A DNA stretch of 64,000 nt, from positions 181,008,034-181,072,033 of the forward strand of contig NC_068939.1 of NCBI RefSeq assembly GCF_016801865.2, given 5' to 3'. A model generated the notes under the pieces. That model did no database searches, had not been told where the DNA came from, and saw nothing but the letters and a program-made list of their open reading frames with translations. Of the stretch, positions 36,106 through 49,904 are shown piece after piece. Both the position numbers and the translations under genes were made by a program. Position 1 is the first letter of the stretch; each line of letters opens with the position of its first letter. The stretch comes from Culex pipiens pallens. Taxonomy: Eukaryota > Arthropoda > Insecta > Diptera > Culicidae.

Positions 36106-36653
36106 ATGATGTCATTTAAAATTTTGTGTATTTTCGCAATTTTTGCTGGAAATTTTGTGGTTAGTATTGCCAAAAAATGTTAAAAAGTTGATCGAATTGT
36201 TTTAAAATATCCAATTAATTTTCTAGAGTAACTCTCACCAACAAGATGTGACCAAACTTCCCGACGTTGAAGGTTACAAGCTGCACTGCATCGAAGCAAG
36301 CGGAATCACCGAATCATCTGCCACAAAGCTACAAAGTGAAGATGAAATAGCAAGCCCCGATATGGCAACCAAGGTTGGCGACCAAAGAGTCACAACGCCT
36401 ACTTTGATAAATTTTAATTTACAACTGTTATTCTTTCTAGTGCTACGTCCAGTGCTTCTTCCAGCGGCTGAGGCTGATGAATGAAAAGGGCGAGGTGCAG
36501 AAGGACACCCTGACCAAATTCTTAACTAAGGTCGTCGACGAGGAGAAGGCCAAGGCGATGGTGGCCAAGTGTGACACCCGGCGGACCAACCCGTGCGATA
36601 CGGCCTACGATATGTTTGTTTGCTACCAGAAGAACAAGGCGAAGCTGTTTTGA
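36106..36653 (+). CDS. Odorant-binding protein (PBP/GOBP family), six cysteines
   Basis: Three exons (36106-36159, 36227-36373, 36441-36653), all joined in phase 0 by 67-bp introns (GTTAGT...TTCTAG and GTTGGC...TTCTAG), encode 137 residues. The first exon is a signal peptide of 18 residues. The mature protein shows the six-cysteine OBP pattern: C1-X28-C2-X3-C3-X38-C4-X7-C5-X8-C6, where X3 and X8 are diagnostic of the family and X7 is slightly short. OBPs are small secreted alpha-helical carriers of hydrophobic ligands in sensillar lymph or other tissues. Length and spacing resemble the OBP56/57-type general odorant-binding proteins of Diptera (inference). A poly(A) signal follows. No other OBP gene is in the window, although they often cluster. 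Confidence 0.92.
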
Positions 36654-36686
36654 GTTGTGTGATTATGTTTGATGATGTTGATCAGT

Positions 36687-36692
36687 AATAAA
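36687..36692 (+). promoter_or_regulatory. Poly(A) signal of the OBP gene
   Basis: AATAAA lies 34 bases past the TGA stop. Confidence 0.8.
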
Positions 36693-36852
36693 ATTGTATA
36701 ATCAGTTGATTAGCTAGATCTTTATCCGATGACTAGCAAAATCTTTCCATGCGTGATTCATTCGAAACAATGGCGTTAACAGGTGTGGGAAAATTAATGC
36801 AAGGTATTCAGAACGACTTTGTAGAGTAAGTTGTGTAATGCAGTTTATGAAC

Positions 36853-37106
36853 GCCAAAGTAACTAAAAACTAAAAACTAAAAACTAAAAACTAAAAACTA
36901 AAAACTAAAAACTAAAAACTAAAAACTAAAAACTAAAAACTAAAAACTAAAAACTAAAAACTAAAAACTAAAAACTAAAAACTAAAAACTAAAAACTAAA
37001 AACTAAAAACTAAAAACTAAAAACTAAAAACTAAAAACTAAAAACTAAAAACTCAAAACTCAAAACTCAAAACTCAAAACTAAAAACTAAAAACTAAAAA
37101 CTAAAC
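36853..37106. repeat. Heptanucleotide satellite (AAAAACT)n
   Basis: About 36 copies of a 7-bp unit, with a short patch of the AAAACTC variant at about 37049-37078. The unit differs from the AAATTAC array at 19-20 kb but has the same length. Confidence 0.95.
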
Positions 37107-38340
37107 TTTCAGAAGTCGTCACTCATGGTCACTATTTTTCAAAATCGAAAACATGCAAATATTTCACTGGAATGAAAAATACGGTGGCTAAACCTTGAAA
37201 ATAGAGGTGGACAAAAAAAGAGCGAACCGCTCAAAGAGCCGGTTCACAAAAAAGAGCAAACGAACCATGGCTCACAAAAAAAGAGCCACGGTTCTTTTTG
37301 GAACTCTTATGCTTATTTATTGTCAAATTTGTCAGAATTATGTACACGGTGAACTTTTTCATGTACTTTAAATTACTACAAAATGATTTTCTAAACAAAA
37401 TAAAAAAACTTTTCATTGCACAACTAAGACAATTGATAGAATTACCGAAGTACATATTTGAGTATTTAAAAATGCTTCGCTTGGAAAATTTTGCCGCAAT
37501 ACTACTAAATAACCATATGAGAATGTAGAAAGAGTTCACAGCACATTTTCTTATAATAAAATTTCATTAATTTTAGCAGAATTTAGACGCAATTTTGTAA
37601 AATTAATAACAATTTTCTCCAAAACTCGTTTTTGGTAGTTTTTGATTGCAAGTTCAAATTTACATAAAACATGAGGTCAAAAAATGTTTTGTATTAAATT
37701 TGATTTTTTTTTAAATCGCATAACTCGGCAACAATTCTTCTCTATGGCTCAAAAGATGCGCATTTTGGTCCCCTAAAATGTATCAAAAAATCTCGAAAAT
37801 CAAAAAATACTAATTTTAGGGTATTGAGGCTTTGTTTAAAAAGAGTTAAATCGGAAAATATTTTTTTCCGTGTACCTATTTTTTTCTAAAAAGCCCACAT
37901 TAATACCTACAACTTTGTCGAAGACTCCAAATCCTCAACAAAGTTTGAGCCAAATCAAAAGACACAAAAAATAAAAATGGTCGAAATCGGCCGATTTCGT
38001 AGAGAATTGCTGAATTGTGTTGTCACATTTCCATGGAAATTCTACTATTATTTCTTACTAATTGAGAATGCAAAAGCAAGTGCACATAGCCAGAGATAAA
38101 AATATAGATTAGTAGAAGTACAAACTAAATTTGTACTAATTTTCACCCAAATTTGGCTGTTTTCACAACAAGTTCTGTATTTTTGATATTTTTTTTTCGC
38201 TTTTTGTTTTACGGTCCATATGTAACACTTGTAACAACTTGCCGAAGACACTAAAACGGATAGACAATCCCTTCTGGAAATGAAAATTTTCGAATGTTCT
38301 CAAAGCACTTTTTTCGTAACGTAACTTTAATTTAACCAAT
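37107..38340. repeat. Dispersed repeats, inverted relative to 29.9 kb
   Basis: 37180-37300 contains paired AAGAGCC words (AAAGAGCCGGTTC and AAGAGCCACGGTTC) like a degraded hAT-type MITE. 37600-38060, read on -, carries TCTTCGACAAAGTTGTAGG and AATAGGTACACGG in the same order as 29.94-30.35 kb. No gene is seen. Confidence 0.45.
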
Positions 38341-39756
38341 GTATAACACGGTTACATTCAAAATTGTCTCTCTTTTCTCTACTCCCTCTAAACCCGGTTT
38401 ATGCTTGTGCCCCTCCTTGCATGTATCTTCCGGTTCTAATCAGAAAATTTCGAGCACCTAAGACCGAGAAACGTTCGGGCAGCCACACTTCCAGCTGGAA
38501 TGCATCCGTCCGTCCCGGGGATAAACGCACTTCCCGCGTAGCATGCTCCTCTGTTCAAAACAGAGTTTCGAATAAATTATCGAAAATTTTGCTTCCAATT
38601 TGCCTCCATTTAACGCGCACACCCAACCTCGAGTGTTTATGTTTTTAAGAAAGAAACAAAAAAACGAGAAAAATCCCTCCTTGTATCAGAAGCAGACTGT
38701 GCAGAGTTGTGCGGGCCTTCTTCCCCTTCTTTTATGGCGCTTAAACACACGTGTTCACCATGTTCCGACAGTTGTAGCTTCCGGGGGGTTGTTTCCCAAC
38801 ACACACCCATTCTATGTTATGTTTCATTATTACGTTTTGAGGAAATACGAAAAACAAAAATCAGAACTCGCCTTCAAAACTACCTCCTCTGCGGCAAAGT
38901 TGGCCATGCCCGCCACGGTTGGTGATCACCAGCAGTGCAGAGGCAGAAAAACGCTTCCTAATCATGGCCCACTGCTAGAAAAGTTTTAAATTTTAAAATT
39001 TGTTTCCAGAGGGGTGTGAGCACGATACCCACTCCCTGCTGTCATTTTAGGCGTTTTTCGAAAAACTCACGAGTCCTTTTTTTTCGGAGCCCTTTTTCGG
39101 GGTCGTCACCTCCACGGAAGGCTTCTCTCCTGGCAGCACACATGTGGATCGATAAAAAATTCCCACGGATCGGAATTTATCCAGCGCGGTTGATTTTTCC
39201 ATTTTTCCTTACTCCTTTTCCGCTCTCTTCCTCTTGAGATTTAGTTTTTGCAACGCTGCGCTCTTTCTGATAAAAAGTTGTTTCAAATCGATGAAAGGAT
39301 TTTTCCCACGATCTGCCCCTTGCATACATTCAGGGGCCTCTTCGTGTGATATCTTCACATTATCGCTGCATGCTCAGACATATCTATGCTTTCCTAGCCG
39401 AGTGGAGTAGAAAAAAGATAAAAGTGAGTTTTCTTTTTCTTCCACCATTATGTAACAGCCAGCAGCAGCAGTGCATCCAATTAGCTTCTTTCTGTTGCGC
39501 TTGTTGGCTTCTTCACCTTTTTCTGATGAGGTTTTGTGCACGGCGGAGAAGAAAAGGTGGCTCACTTTCTCGGATGTATGAGCCTCTGCTAGGTGGAAGA
39601 GAGCTGGAGAAAAATAAAAATAAAAAAGAGGGAAAGCAGCTGTTGCTGCTGGACGGGTAGGAAAATAGAGGAAGCAATCCTATTAGAAATTGCTGGTTTT
39701 GCTTGAGCATCAACTACGTTGGTGGTATGAGAGTCAAGGGAGATTCAAGAGTGTTG
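38341..39756. other. Moderately GC-rich island, no recognisable gene
   Basis: Apparently unique DNA with several overlapping short frames, none with a known domain, and a CAGCAGCAGCAG run at about 39463. I call no gene. Confidence 0.35.
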
Positions 39757-42700
39757 AAAAATTACCAAAATGGTCAAAATAATCAAAATGACCAAAATGA
39801 CCATAATGATCAAAACGACCAATATGACCAAAATGATCGAATAATCAAAATTACCGAAATAACGAAAATTACCAAAATGACCAAAATAACCAAAATAACC
39901 AAAATGACCAAAATGACCAAAATTGCCAAAATGACCAAAATGATCAAAATGACGAAAATGCCCAAAATGACCAAAATAACAAAAATGATCTAAATGACAA
40001 AAATGATCAAAATGACCAAAATGGCCAAAATGATCAAAATGATCAAAACGACCAAAATGACCAAAATGATCAAAATGACCAAAATGATCGAATAATCAAA
40101 ATTACCGAAATGACGAAAATGGCCAAAATGACCAAAATGTCCAAAATGACCAAAATGACCAAAATGACCAAAATGACCAAAATTACCAAAATGACCAAAA
40201 TGATCAAAATGATCAAAATGACCAAAATGACCAAAATGATCAAAATGACCAAAATGATCAAATTGAACAAATTGCCCAAAATGACTGAAATGACCAAAAT
40301 TATCAAAATGACTAAAATGACCAAAATGATCAAAATGACCAAATGATCAAAATGTCCAAAATTTCCTAAACGACCAAAATGACAAAAATGACCAAAATGA
40401 CAAAAAATATTTACATGACCAAAATGACAAAAAATAACAAATTGACCAAAATGACCAAAATGACCAAAAAGACCAAAATGACCAAAATGACCAAAATGAC
40501 CAAAATTACCAAAATGACAAAAATGATCAAAATGACCAAAATGGCCAAAATGATCAAAATGATCAAAACGACCAAAATGACCAAAATGATCAAAATGACC
40601 AAAATGACCAAAATGATCTAAATGAACAAAATGACCAAAATGACCAAAATGACCAAAATGACAAAAATGGCCAAAATGACCAAAATGACCAAAATGACCA
40701 AAATGACCAAAATGACCAAAATGACCAAAATGACCAAAATGACCAAAATTACCAAAATGACCAAAATGATCAAAATGATCAAAATGACCAAAATGACCAA
40801 AATGATCAAAATGACCAAAATGATCAAATTGAACAAATTGCCCAAAATGACTGAAATGACCAAAATTATCAAAATGACTAAAATGACCAAAATGATCAAA
40901 ATGACCAAATGATCAAAATGTCCAAAATTTCCTAAACGACCAAAATGACAAAAATGACCAAAATGACAAAAAATATTTACATGACCAAAATGACAAAAAA
41001 TAACAAATTGACCAAAATGACCAAAATGACCAAAAAGACCAAAATGACCAAAATGACCAAAATGACCAAAATGACCAAAATGACCAAAATGACCAAAATG
41101 ACCAAAATTACCAAAATGACCAAAATGACCAAAATGATCAAAATGACCAAAATGATCAAATTGAACAAATTGGCCAAAATGACTGAAATGACCAAAATTA
41201 TCAAAATGACTAAAATGACCAAAATGATCAAAATGACCAAAATTTCCTAAACGACCAAAATGACAAAAATGACCAAAATGACAAAAAATATTTACATGAC
41301 CAAAATGACAAAAAATAACAAAATGACCAAAATGACCAAAATGACCAAAATGACCAAAATGACCAAAATGACCAAAATGACAAAAATGATCAAAATGACC
41401 AAAATGGCCAAAATGATCAAAATGATCAAAACGACCAAAATGATCGAATAATCAAAATTACCGAAATGACGAAAATGACCAAAATGACCAAAATAACCAA
41501 AATGACCGAAATGACCAAAATGAACAAAATTATCAAAATGACCAAAATGACCAAAATGACCAAAATGACCAAAATGACCAAAATGAACAAAATGACCAAA
41601 ATGACCAAAATGACCGAAATGACCAGAATGTCCAAAATTTCCTAAACGACCAAAATGACAAAAATGACCAAAATGTCAAAAAATATTTAAATGACCAAAA
41701 TGACAAAAAATAACAAATTGACCAAAATGAGCAAAATGAGCAAATTGCCCAAAATGATCAAAATTATCAAAATGACTAAAATGACCAAAATTACCAAAAT
41801 GAACGAAATGACCAAATTGAACAAATTGACCAAAATGACTGAAATGATTAAAATTATCAAAATGACTTAAATGACTAAAATGACCAAAATGATCAAAATG
41901 ACCAAAATGTCCAAAATTTCCTAAACGACCAAAATGACAAAAATGACCAATATGACCAAAAATATCAAAATGACCAAAATGACAAAAATGAACAAATTGA
42001 CCAAAATGAGCAAAATGAACAAATTGCCCAAAATAACCGAAATGAGCAAATTTCCCAAAATGACCAAAATTATCAAAATGACCAAAATGACCAAAATGAC
42101 CAAAATGACAAAAATGACCAATATGACCAAAAATATCAAAATGACCAAAATGACAAAAATGAACAAATTGACCAAAATGAGCAAAATGAACAAATTGCCC
42201 AAAATAACCGAAATGAGCAAATTGCCCAAAATGACCAAAATTATCAAAATGACCAAAATGACCAAAATGACCAAAATGACCAAAATGACCAAAATGACCA
42301 AAATGACCAAAATAACCAAAATGACCAAAATTACAAAATTACCGAAATGACCAAAATGACCAAAATGAACAAAATGAACAAAATGAACAAAATGAACAAA
42401 ATGAACAAAATGAACAAAATAAACAAAATGAACAAAATGAACAAAATGAACAAAATGAACAAAATGAACAAAATGAACAAAATGAACAAAATGAACAAAA
42501 TGAACAAAATGAACAAAATGAACAAAATGAACAAAATGAACAAAATGAACAAAATGAACAAAATGAACAAAATGAACAAAATGAACAAAATGAACAAAAT
42601 GAACAAAATGAACAAAATGAACAAAATGAACAAAATGAACAAAATGAACAAAATGAACAAAATGAACAAAATGAACAAAATGAACAAAATGAACAAAATG

Positions 42701-45012
42701 AACAAAATGAACAAAATGAACAAAATGAACAAAATGAACAAAATGAACAAAATGAACAAAATGAACAAAATGAACCAAATGACCAAAATGAACAAATTGA
42801 ACAAAATGGCCAAAATGACAAAAATTTCCAAAATGAATAAAATTACCAAAATTACCAAAATGACTGCTATTACCAAAATTACAAAAAAGAATAAAATGAC
42901 CAAAATTACCAAAATTACCAAAATGACCAAAATGACCAAAATGACCAAAATGACCAAAATGACCAAAATGACAAAAATGACAAAAATGACAAAAATGACC
43001 AAAATGACCAAAATGAACACAATGGCCAAAATAACCAAAACGAACAAAATGACCAAAATGACCAAAATGACCAAAATGACCAAAATGACCAAAATGACCA
43101 AAATGACCAAAATGACCAAACTGACCAAACTGATCAAAATGACCAAAATGACCAAAATGACCAAAATGACCAAAATGACCAAAATGACCAAAATGACCAA
43201 AATGACCAAAATGACCAAAATGACCAAAATGACCAAAATGACCAAAATGACCAAAATGACCAAAATAACCAAAATAACCAAAATTACAAAATTACCGAAA
43301 TGAACAAAATGAACCAAATGACCAAAATGAACAAAATGAACAAAATGGCCAAAATGACCAAAATTACCAAAATGAATAAAATTACCAAAATTACCAAAAT
43401 GACTGCTATTACCAAAATTACAAAAAAGAATAAAATGACCAAAATTACCAAAATGACCAAAATGACCAAAATGACCGAAAAGACCAAAATGACCAAAATT
43501 AACAAAAAGATCAAAATGACTAAAATGACCAAATTGACCAAAATGACCAAAATGACTAAAATGACCAAAATGACCAAATGAGCAAGTTGTCCAAAATGAC
43601 CAAAATGAACAAAACGAACAAAATGAACAAAATGAACAAAATGACCAAAATGACCAAAATGACCAAAATGACCAAAATGACCAAAATGACTAAAATGACC
43701 AAAAAGACCAAAATGATCAATATTACAAAGTTACCAAAATGATCAAAATGATCAAAATGACCAAAATTAACAAAATTAACAAAATTAACAAAATTAACAA
43801 AATTAACAAAATTAACAAAATTATCAAAATTAACAAAATTAACAAAATTAACAAAATTAACAAAATTAACAAAATTAACAAAATTAACAAAATTAACAAA
43901 ATTAACAAAATTAACAAAATTAACAAAATTAACAAAATTAACAAAATTAACAAAATTAACAAAATTAACAAAATTAACAAAATTACCAAATTAACAAAAT
44001 TAACAAAATTAACAAAATTTACAAAATTAACAAAATTAACAAAATTAACAAACTTAACAAAATTAACAAAATTAACAAAATTAACAAAATTAACAAAATT
44101 AACAAAATTAACAAAATTAACAAAATTAACAAAATTAACAAAATTAACAAAATTAACAAAATTAACAAAATTAACAAAATTAACAAAATTAACAAAATTA
44201 ACAAAATTAGCAAAATAACAAAATTAACAAAATTAACAAAATTAACAAAATTAACAAAATTAGCAAAATTAACAAAATTAACAAAATTAACAAAATTAAC
44301 AAAATTAACAAAATTAACAAAATTAACAAAATTAACAAAATTAACAAATTTAACAAAATTAACAAAATTAACAAAATTAACAAAATTAACAAAATTAACA
44401 AAATTAACAAAATTAACAAAATAAACAAAATTAACAAAATTAACAAAATTAACAAAATTAACAAAATTAACAAAATTAACAAAATTAACAAAATTAACAA
44501 AATTAACAAAATTAACAAAATTAACAAAATTAACAAAATTAACAAAATTAACAAAATTAACAAAATTAACAAAATTAACAAAATTAACAAAATTAACAAA
44601 ATTAACAAAATTAACAAAATTAACAAAATTAACAAAATTAACAAAATTAACAAAATTAACAAAATTAACAAAATTAACAAAATTAACAAAATTAACAAAA
44701 TTAACAAAATTAACAAAATTAACAAAATTAACAAAATTAACAAAATTAACAAAATTAACAAAATTAACAAAACTTACAAAATTAACAAAATTAACAAAAT
44801 GATCAAAATGACCAAAATGACCAAAATGACAAAAAATATCAAAATGACCAAAATGACAAAAATTACCACAATGACTAAAATTATCAAAATGACAAAAATG
44901 AACAATTCATCGTTTTGTTCATTTAGGCAATATTGATCGTTTTCATCGTTTTGTTCATTTCATGATCAAAATTACCAAAATGACCAAAATAACCGGAATG
45001 ACCAAATTGACT
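39757..45012. repeat. Nonamer minisatellite, domain-structured, 5.2 kb
   Basis: A 9-bp unit (AAAATGACC and variants) fills more than 5 kb in successive domains: mixed AAAATGACC (39757-42360), homogeneous AAAATGAAC (42360-42775), mixed AAAATGACC (42775-43760), homogeneous AAAATTAAC (43765-44790), then AAAATGACC again. A long motif with AATTTCCTAAACGACC and AAAAAATATTTACATGACC recurs at about 40340, 40905, 41243, 41630 and 41910, showing higher-order duplication. A 162-bp block at 41925 is repeated at about 42090. Since 9 is divisible by three, frames of up to 328 residues (MTK, NKM or INK repeats) stay open on both strands and are not genes. Confidence 0.97.
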
Positions 45013-46140
45013 AAAATTTGCAAAATGACATTTTGAAGTACAAAATTTTCTTATCCAAATAAGTGAAAGCATCAAAAGTTACATAACACATAAAAACACA
45101 TTTTCCCTGTTGATGCTTCCAGAAAGAAGCAAACCTCGATCGTAACATGTTCCCACCTGGGCGGCTGAGCTGAAACTGAGCCTCGAGCTCGTGCTAAAGC
45201 CACGCTGCAGCAGCTTGCACTTAAGTGCAGCAAAAGAGTGCTTTTTGATGACGCAACCAGCTCAGCAGTGTGCAGTTCAGAGTGTTTCAATGTCAACCAC
45301 TTTACCGGTTGTTAATTGTTGCTCGTCTTTTTGAGTGTGAGTGTTGTTTTTCGCTTCGTGGATGCACTTTTGGTTTGGTTGAGGATGATTTTTATATGTG
45401 CATTTATTTGCATGTGTTGCACGGGGCGATTAAAGGTTGAGAATCAGCTCAGTTCTCCCACCTTCAGCTTGACGATAGTTGTTATGCAGTGCATCGAATC
45501 TAGCCAGACTGCTCTCCGTCAGTGTGTGCACTAGTGTAAGTGCAATTGTACCTGAGACTTGCTCGGGGGGCCACACTACTGCTGTCGTGCCATGTCCAAG
45601 GCCAACCGGGCCGAGCACTTCGCCGGTCGGTTCTCCGGGATTGTGCTTCGGAAACTGCTCCCTCCCTCACCTTCTTCAACCACCACCCCCTCGCCCTCGG
45701 TGGTGGTGGGGGGAAAATATGCATTTTTCCTTTCGAGCCACAACGACGACGGTTGGATCTTGAAATGCATCTCGCAAAACATGAGCCTCTGTTGCGAATT
45801 TTTATCTATTGAACTAGCCAGCTGGCGGGCTAGACAAGCAAGCCATGGGAAAACTGGCAGCAGTGAGGGAAGAAACGCTCTCAACTAGAGAAAAAGAGAG
45901 GGCAGGAAAATGCGTGGAAAAATCGATGCTGTGATGCAGTGGAGTCGTTGCCAAGTAGGCGTTGAGGGAGGGGTGGGAAACAGGTGGATAGTTTTCTGTC
46001 AGCGCAATAGTCTAGTCGCCTAGGAAATATCTGAGCTGAGCTGAGAGAGTGGAGACTGAGTTGGATTCGAGAGGATGCAATTGCTTGCTGTGAAACAAGA
46101 TTCAACTATGCGGTGAGCTGAGAGTTGATGTTTTTTTAAG
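45013..46140. other. GC-rich island, possible unrecognised exon
   Basis: Unique-looking DNA. From an ATG at 45592 on + a frame of about 99 residues begins MSKANRAEHFAG with strongly GC-rich third positions, as mosquito genes tend to have, but I recognise no domain and see no convincing splice sites. Treat it as a weak candidate exon only. Confidence 0.25.
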
Positions 46141-48984
46141 GTGTTCAAGCTTGAAAGTGACTCATTAACCTTCATTTAGATACTAAATTAATAAAATAGC
46201 AAGCTTGATCGTTATGCTAAATGAAAATAATAGCTACATTTTTTCAACCTTTGTGTCGTCTATTTATAACACCAATTTTCAACTACTGTTTGCAGATTTG
46301 GCTTTTTTTTACTTTTTTTGAAAGAACGATACCTGAAAAAAAAAACATTTAAACTATCGTTAACTATCAACAAACATCTTTGGTCAATAATTATTCAAAA
46401 AAAAGTCATACTAAGCCGAAGCAAATTACTATAAAAATGTATGTCTCCCTCCTCAAAATCACAAAATCAGGTGTCAATTTATTAACCATAGCAAAAAAAG
46501 GAATAATTACAACTGAGAACCACAGAGTAACCCAGAGGGAGCACTGGCATTTAATTTATGGTTGCGTTACGCGGTACATCGTGGTACATCCCCCTTCAGC
46601 AAAACTTTCTTGGCCTCGACGTTTAAGGCGTTACTTTTTTTCGCAGCAACCAGGTTGTTTTAAGTTGTCAAAAAATTTCTCAATCACAACAATTAAATCA
46701 TGTAAATTTTCTGATGGCAATCCAAAGGAATCAAAAGAATTTCAGTGAAATTTTCAGAAAACTAAACTTTCTTTAAAATGGAAAATTGTGCGAATTTGTT
46801 TGAGAGACTATCCGTGGCCAGACAATTTCTCTAACTAGTTTTAGGGGAATGACGGAACATACCACTAGAAAAAATTGTGTTGTTAGAAGAATCTTTTTGT
46901 TTTTATGTTTAATTTTCATTTATATTCCTCAGTGTGGTCTGACTTGGTGCAAAGACTTCTCTTGTTTTTGGGACTAGACACATTTTTAGTCGTTTTCGGA
47001 AGGACGGTTAACTTCAAGTATTATTTCCTAAATTAAAAAATATGTCGCTACGTAAGATTTTCCTCTTTTTGAATCTGCAAAGATTGCATGGCATGTGTTT
47101 GTGAGTGAGAAGTCCCTTGGAGACTGCTGAAAGGTTCAGACGCTACCCCCCTCTCCCTTTTTCCTTGTTAACTAAAGTTCACAAACAAATTTGTTTGTAT
47201 GTGGCGTGGACAATCGCCAACATCTCATAAAACCTTAACAGGACCAACTTCGTCAGATAGCGCTCATTGATCCCATTGACATTGGGCAAACTGCTCTGGT
47301 TAGGCAATAAGATTTTGCCTAATCCACGAGCGGCAATTACGACTCAGCTGCATATTCATTATCAACTTGAGATAGCAAAACAAAACCCGGAAGGAATAGA
47401 CCAGGATAGATGCTATTGCCCCACCGCCAAATTAAAGTATTTGGATGGTTCTGAGGAACACTGCAGGATTAGACTGAATTTCAACGTTTAACTGCTTCAT
47501 CAATGCTTTTAAATTCAAATAAATCAGAGAACTTGAACAGAAAAAAAAATTGAACAGCAAAGCCATCAAAACCTGACAGTTGTCAAAACAAACAAATCTG
47601 AAAAATCCTGAGTTTACTTTGATGAAAATGTTGCTTCATCAAACCCGTAACGCTCGAAACATAACGCCCAAAGCCGCTACCTTTCCAAAGGGTATAGTCG
47701 TAACGGAGCCACCAAATTAGCTGACAACTGTTCGGACTGTTCTCTCTGGATTACTCTGTGTGAGAACCATTCAAAAAGCACTTTTCAACGATTTTTTCCA
47801 ATTTGTTACATTTAGAATAGAGTAAGACAATAAAAAATCAAGCGAACCATCATGTGGCGAATCGGAACAAATTGGCCTAATTGGGACAGCTGTTTTAACC
47901 AGGTTCTTGCACTATACTTTAAATTTTCTGACTTATTTCGTTGAGAACAGATACAGACCAACTAAATTAGTGTATCGATGCCCTAATTTGAAGCTTTTAA
48001 ACGATTTGATAACTGCTGTCCCTATTCAGACGGTAGTTCCAATTCCCCAGTTGACAGTAATGTATTTTACTACCCCCTGTTTTTTTAAGTTGAATCATGC
48101 CTTGAAATTTATCTTTATTATTTTTTGATGCTTAAAAAATGCAATTTCCCACAAAAAAAGAACCTAACAAAAAAACATTAAAAATTGCTCGCACTGTAAA
48201 ACAACATAAAAATAAAAAAAAATCCTCCACCAAAAATCTATGTAAACGATTTAGGAGTTATTATCATGAAATACTATTTTTCACAAATCTTTTAATTATT
48301 TTTGATAATTTAGGGAAGCCTGTTGAATGTTTTTTTTTTAAGTTTATCCTTATCAGGACTTCCAAAATAAGCCATTTTTACTTATGATATTAATATTAGG
48401 GTCCTAAAGCCCTTTGTAAATGTTTATGTACAACGGTAAAAAACACGATTAAAAACCATTTCTAATTTCTTTTTTTTTATTTCACTGCAAAAAAATAAAT
48501 TGACAAGACAACACTTTTTCGATGGATCAACTATGGTCACCTTGGAACGAGCTGTCAAGTACGACCATTTCTGTCAAGAAGGACCGCGAGGATAATTTTT
48601 CAAAATTGATTTAAAAATCCATTGCGGTCATTGGGTCATTGTGTTTTCAGAAAAATAAGCTTTATCGTTGTGAACAATAATTTCACAAAATTCAGCTTAA
48701 TTGTAGAACCCAATTCCCCATTTTCTGTGTTTAGCCAGAGATGTTTTTTAGTTTTGCTGCCTTTTATGTATTCAAATTTTGCCACACTTAATTTTTATTA
48801 CTATTTTCCCACATTTTTAATGTTTCAAATATTTACTAAAGTTCAAATTCAAGGTGTCAAAAGTGTTTATATATTTAATTTTTTATGCTTCAAGTAACTC
48901 AAAAAGTGCTTAAAATTCTACTTAAGTTATTATGTTACTAAAATATGTTTTTAAATGAAAAAAAAAAATAGTTTTATTAAGCCT
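46141..48984. other. AT-rich DNA, no gene
   Basis: Almost 3 kb without a recognisable gene or RNA. 47640-47770 is a little more complex but matches nothing I can name. Confidence 0.4.
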
Positions 48985-49230
48985 TTGTTATACAGATTAT
49001 CAGAATGCCTCGGAAAATTTTCAGTTTGGATAATCTATCAAAACGGAAATGGCGGCCAAAATGGAAGTGATGAAATTGAAAAAAATTGCTTTGGAAACTC
49101 TTAAGGCAATCAACCATTCAAATTTATCTAAAATGGGTTCGCAGAATTCGAATTTGATGTTAAAAGCCAAAAAGGTGCAGGTGGTTATGTTCTACATGAC
49201 CAATATGACAAAGAACTTTGTACAAAACTC
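48985..49230 (-). repeat. Remnant of the 34.2-kb MITE family
   Basis: ATGGCGGCCAAAATGG and GGGTTCGCAGAATTCGAA are the inverse of the interior words CCATTTTGGCCGCCAT and TTCTGCGACC of the 29.6 and 34.4 kb copies, so this is an inverted, degraded relative. Confidence 0.45.
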
Positions 49231-49324
49231 AAAAAATCATGCTATTTTTATTTATATTTTTTAATTCTTTGCCTATTTATGTAATCCTGAATAATTAATT
49301 CTAATTAAATTTATTCAATCAATG

Positions 49325-49904
49325 GCACCGGTAAAACCTTCTCTCAGGGTCATGGCCACTCCGGGTGTGGCCAATCCTGTCAAAATGGCCATTTTCATCA
49401 CAAGTATCAAAAACCATGAATTTTGATACCCATATTGTCCCAAGTCGTATGGTTCGATAAATCTCCCCCGGTAGAACCTTCCCTCAGGGCCATGGCCACT
49501 CCGGGTGTGGCCAATCCTGTCAAAATGGGCATTTTAATCACCAGTATCAAAAACCATGAATTTTGATACCCATATTGCCCCAAGTCGTATGGTTCGATAA
49601 ATGTCCCCCCGGTAGAACCTTCCCTCAGGGCCATGGCCACTTCGGGTGTGGCCAATCCTGTCAAAATGGCCATTTTCATCACCAGTATCAAAAACCATGA
49701 ATTTTGATACCCATATTGTCCCAAGTCGTATGGTTCGATAAATGTCCCCCCGGTAGAACCTTCCCTACGGGCCATGGCCACTCCGGGTGTGGCCAATCCT
49801 GTCAAAATGGGCATTTTAATCACCAGTATCAAAAACCATGAATTTTGATACCCATATTGCCCCAAGTCGTATGGTTCGATAAATGTCCCCCCGGTAGAAC
49901 CTTC
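49325..49904 (-). repeat. Satellite subfamily 2, left arm, outer part
   Basis: Four ~141-bp units with GTAGAACCTTCCCT, GGCCATGGCCACTCCGGG, CCAGTATCAAAAACCATG and CCCAAGTCGTATGGTTCGAT. The array is cut at 49904 by the LTR retrotransposon and continues at 61034. The outer end lies in AT-rich DNA near 49325. Confidence 0.93.

Noticed and set aside
42331..43317. Long MTK/NKM/ILV repeat frames at 39.7-44.8 kb
   Set aside because: All derive from a 9-bp minisatellite open in several frames on both strands.
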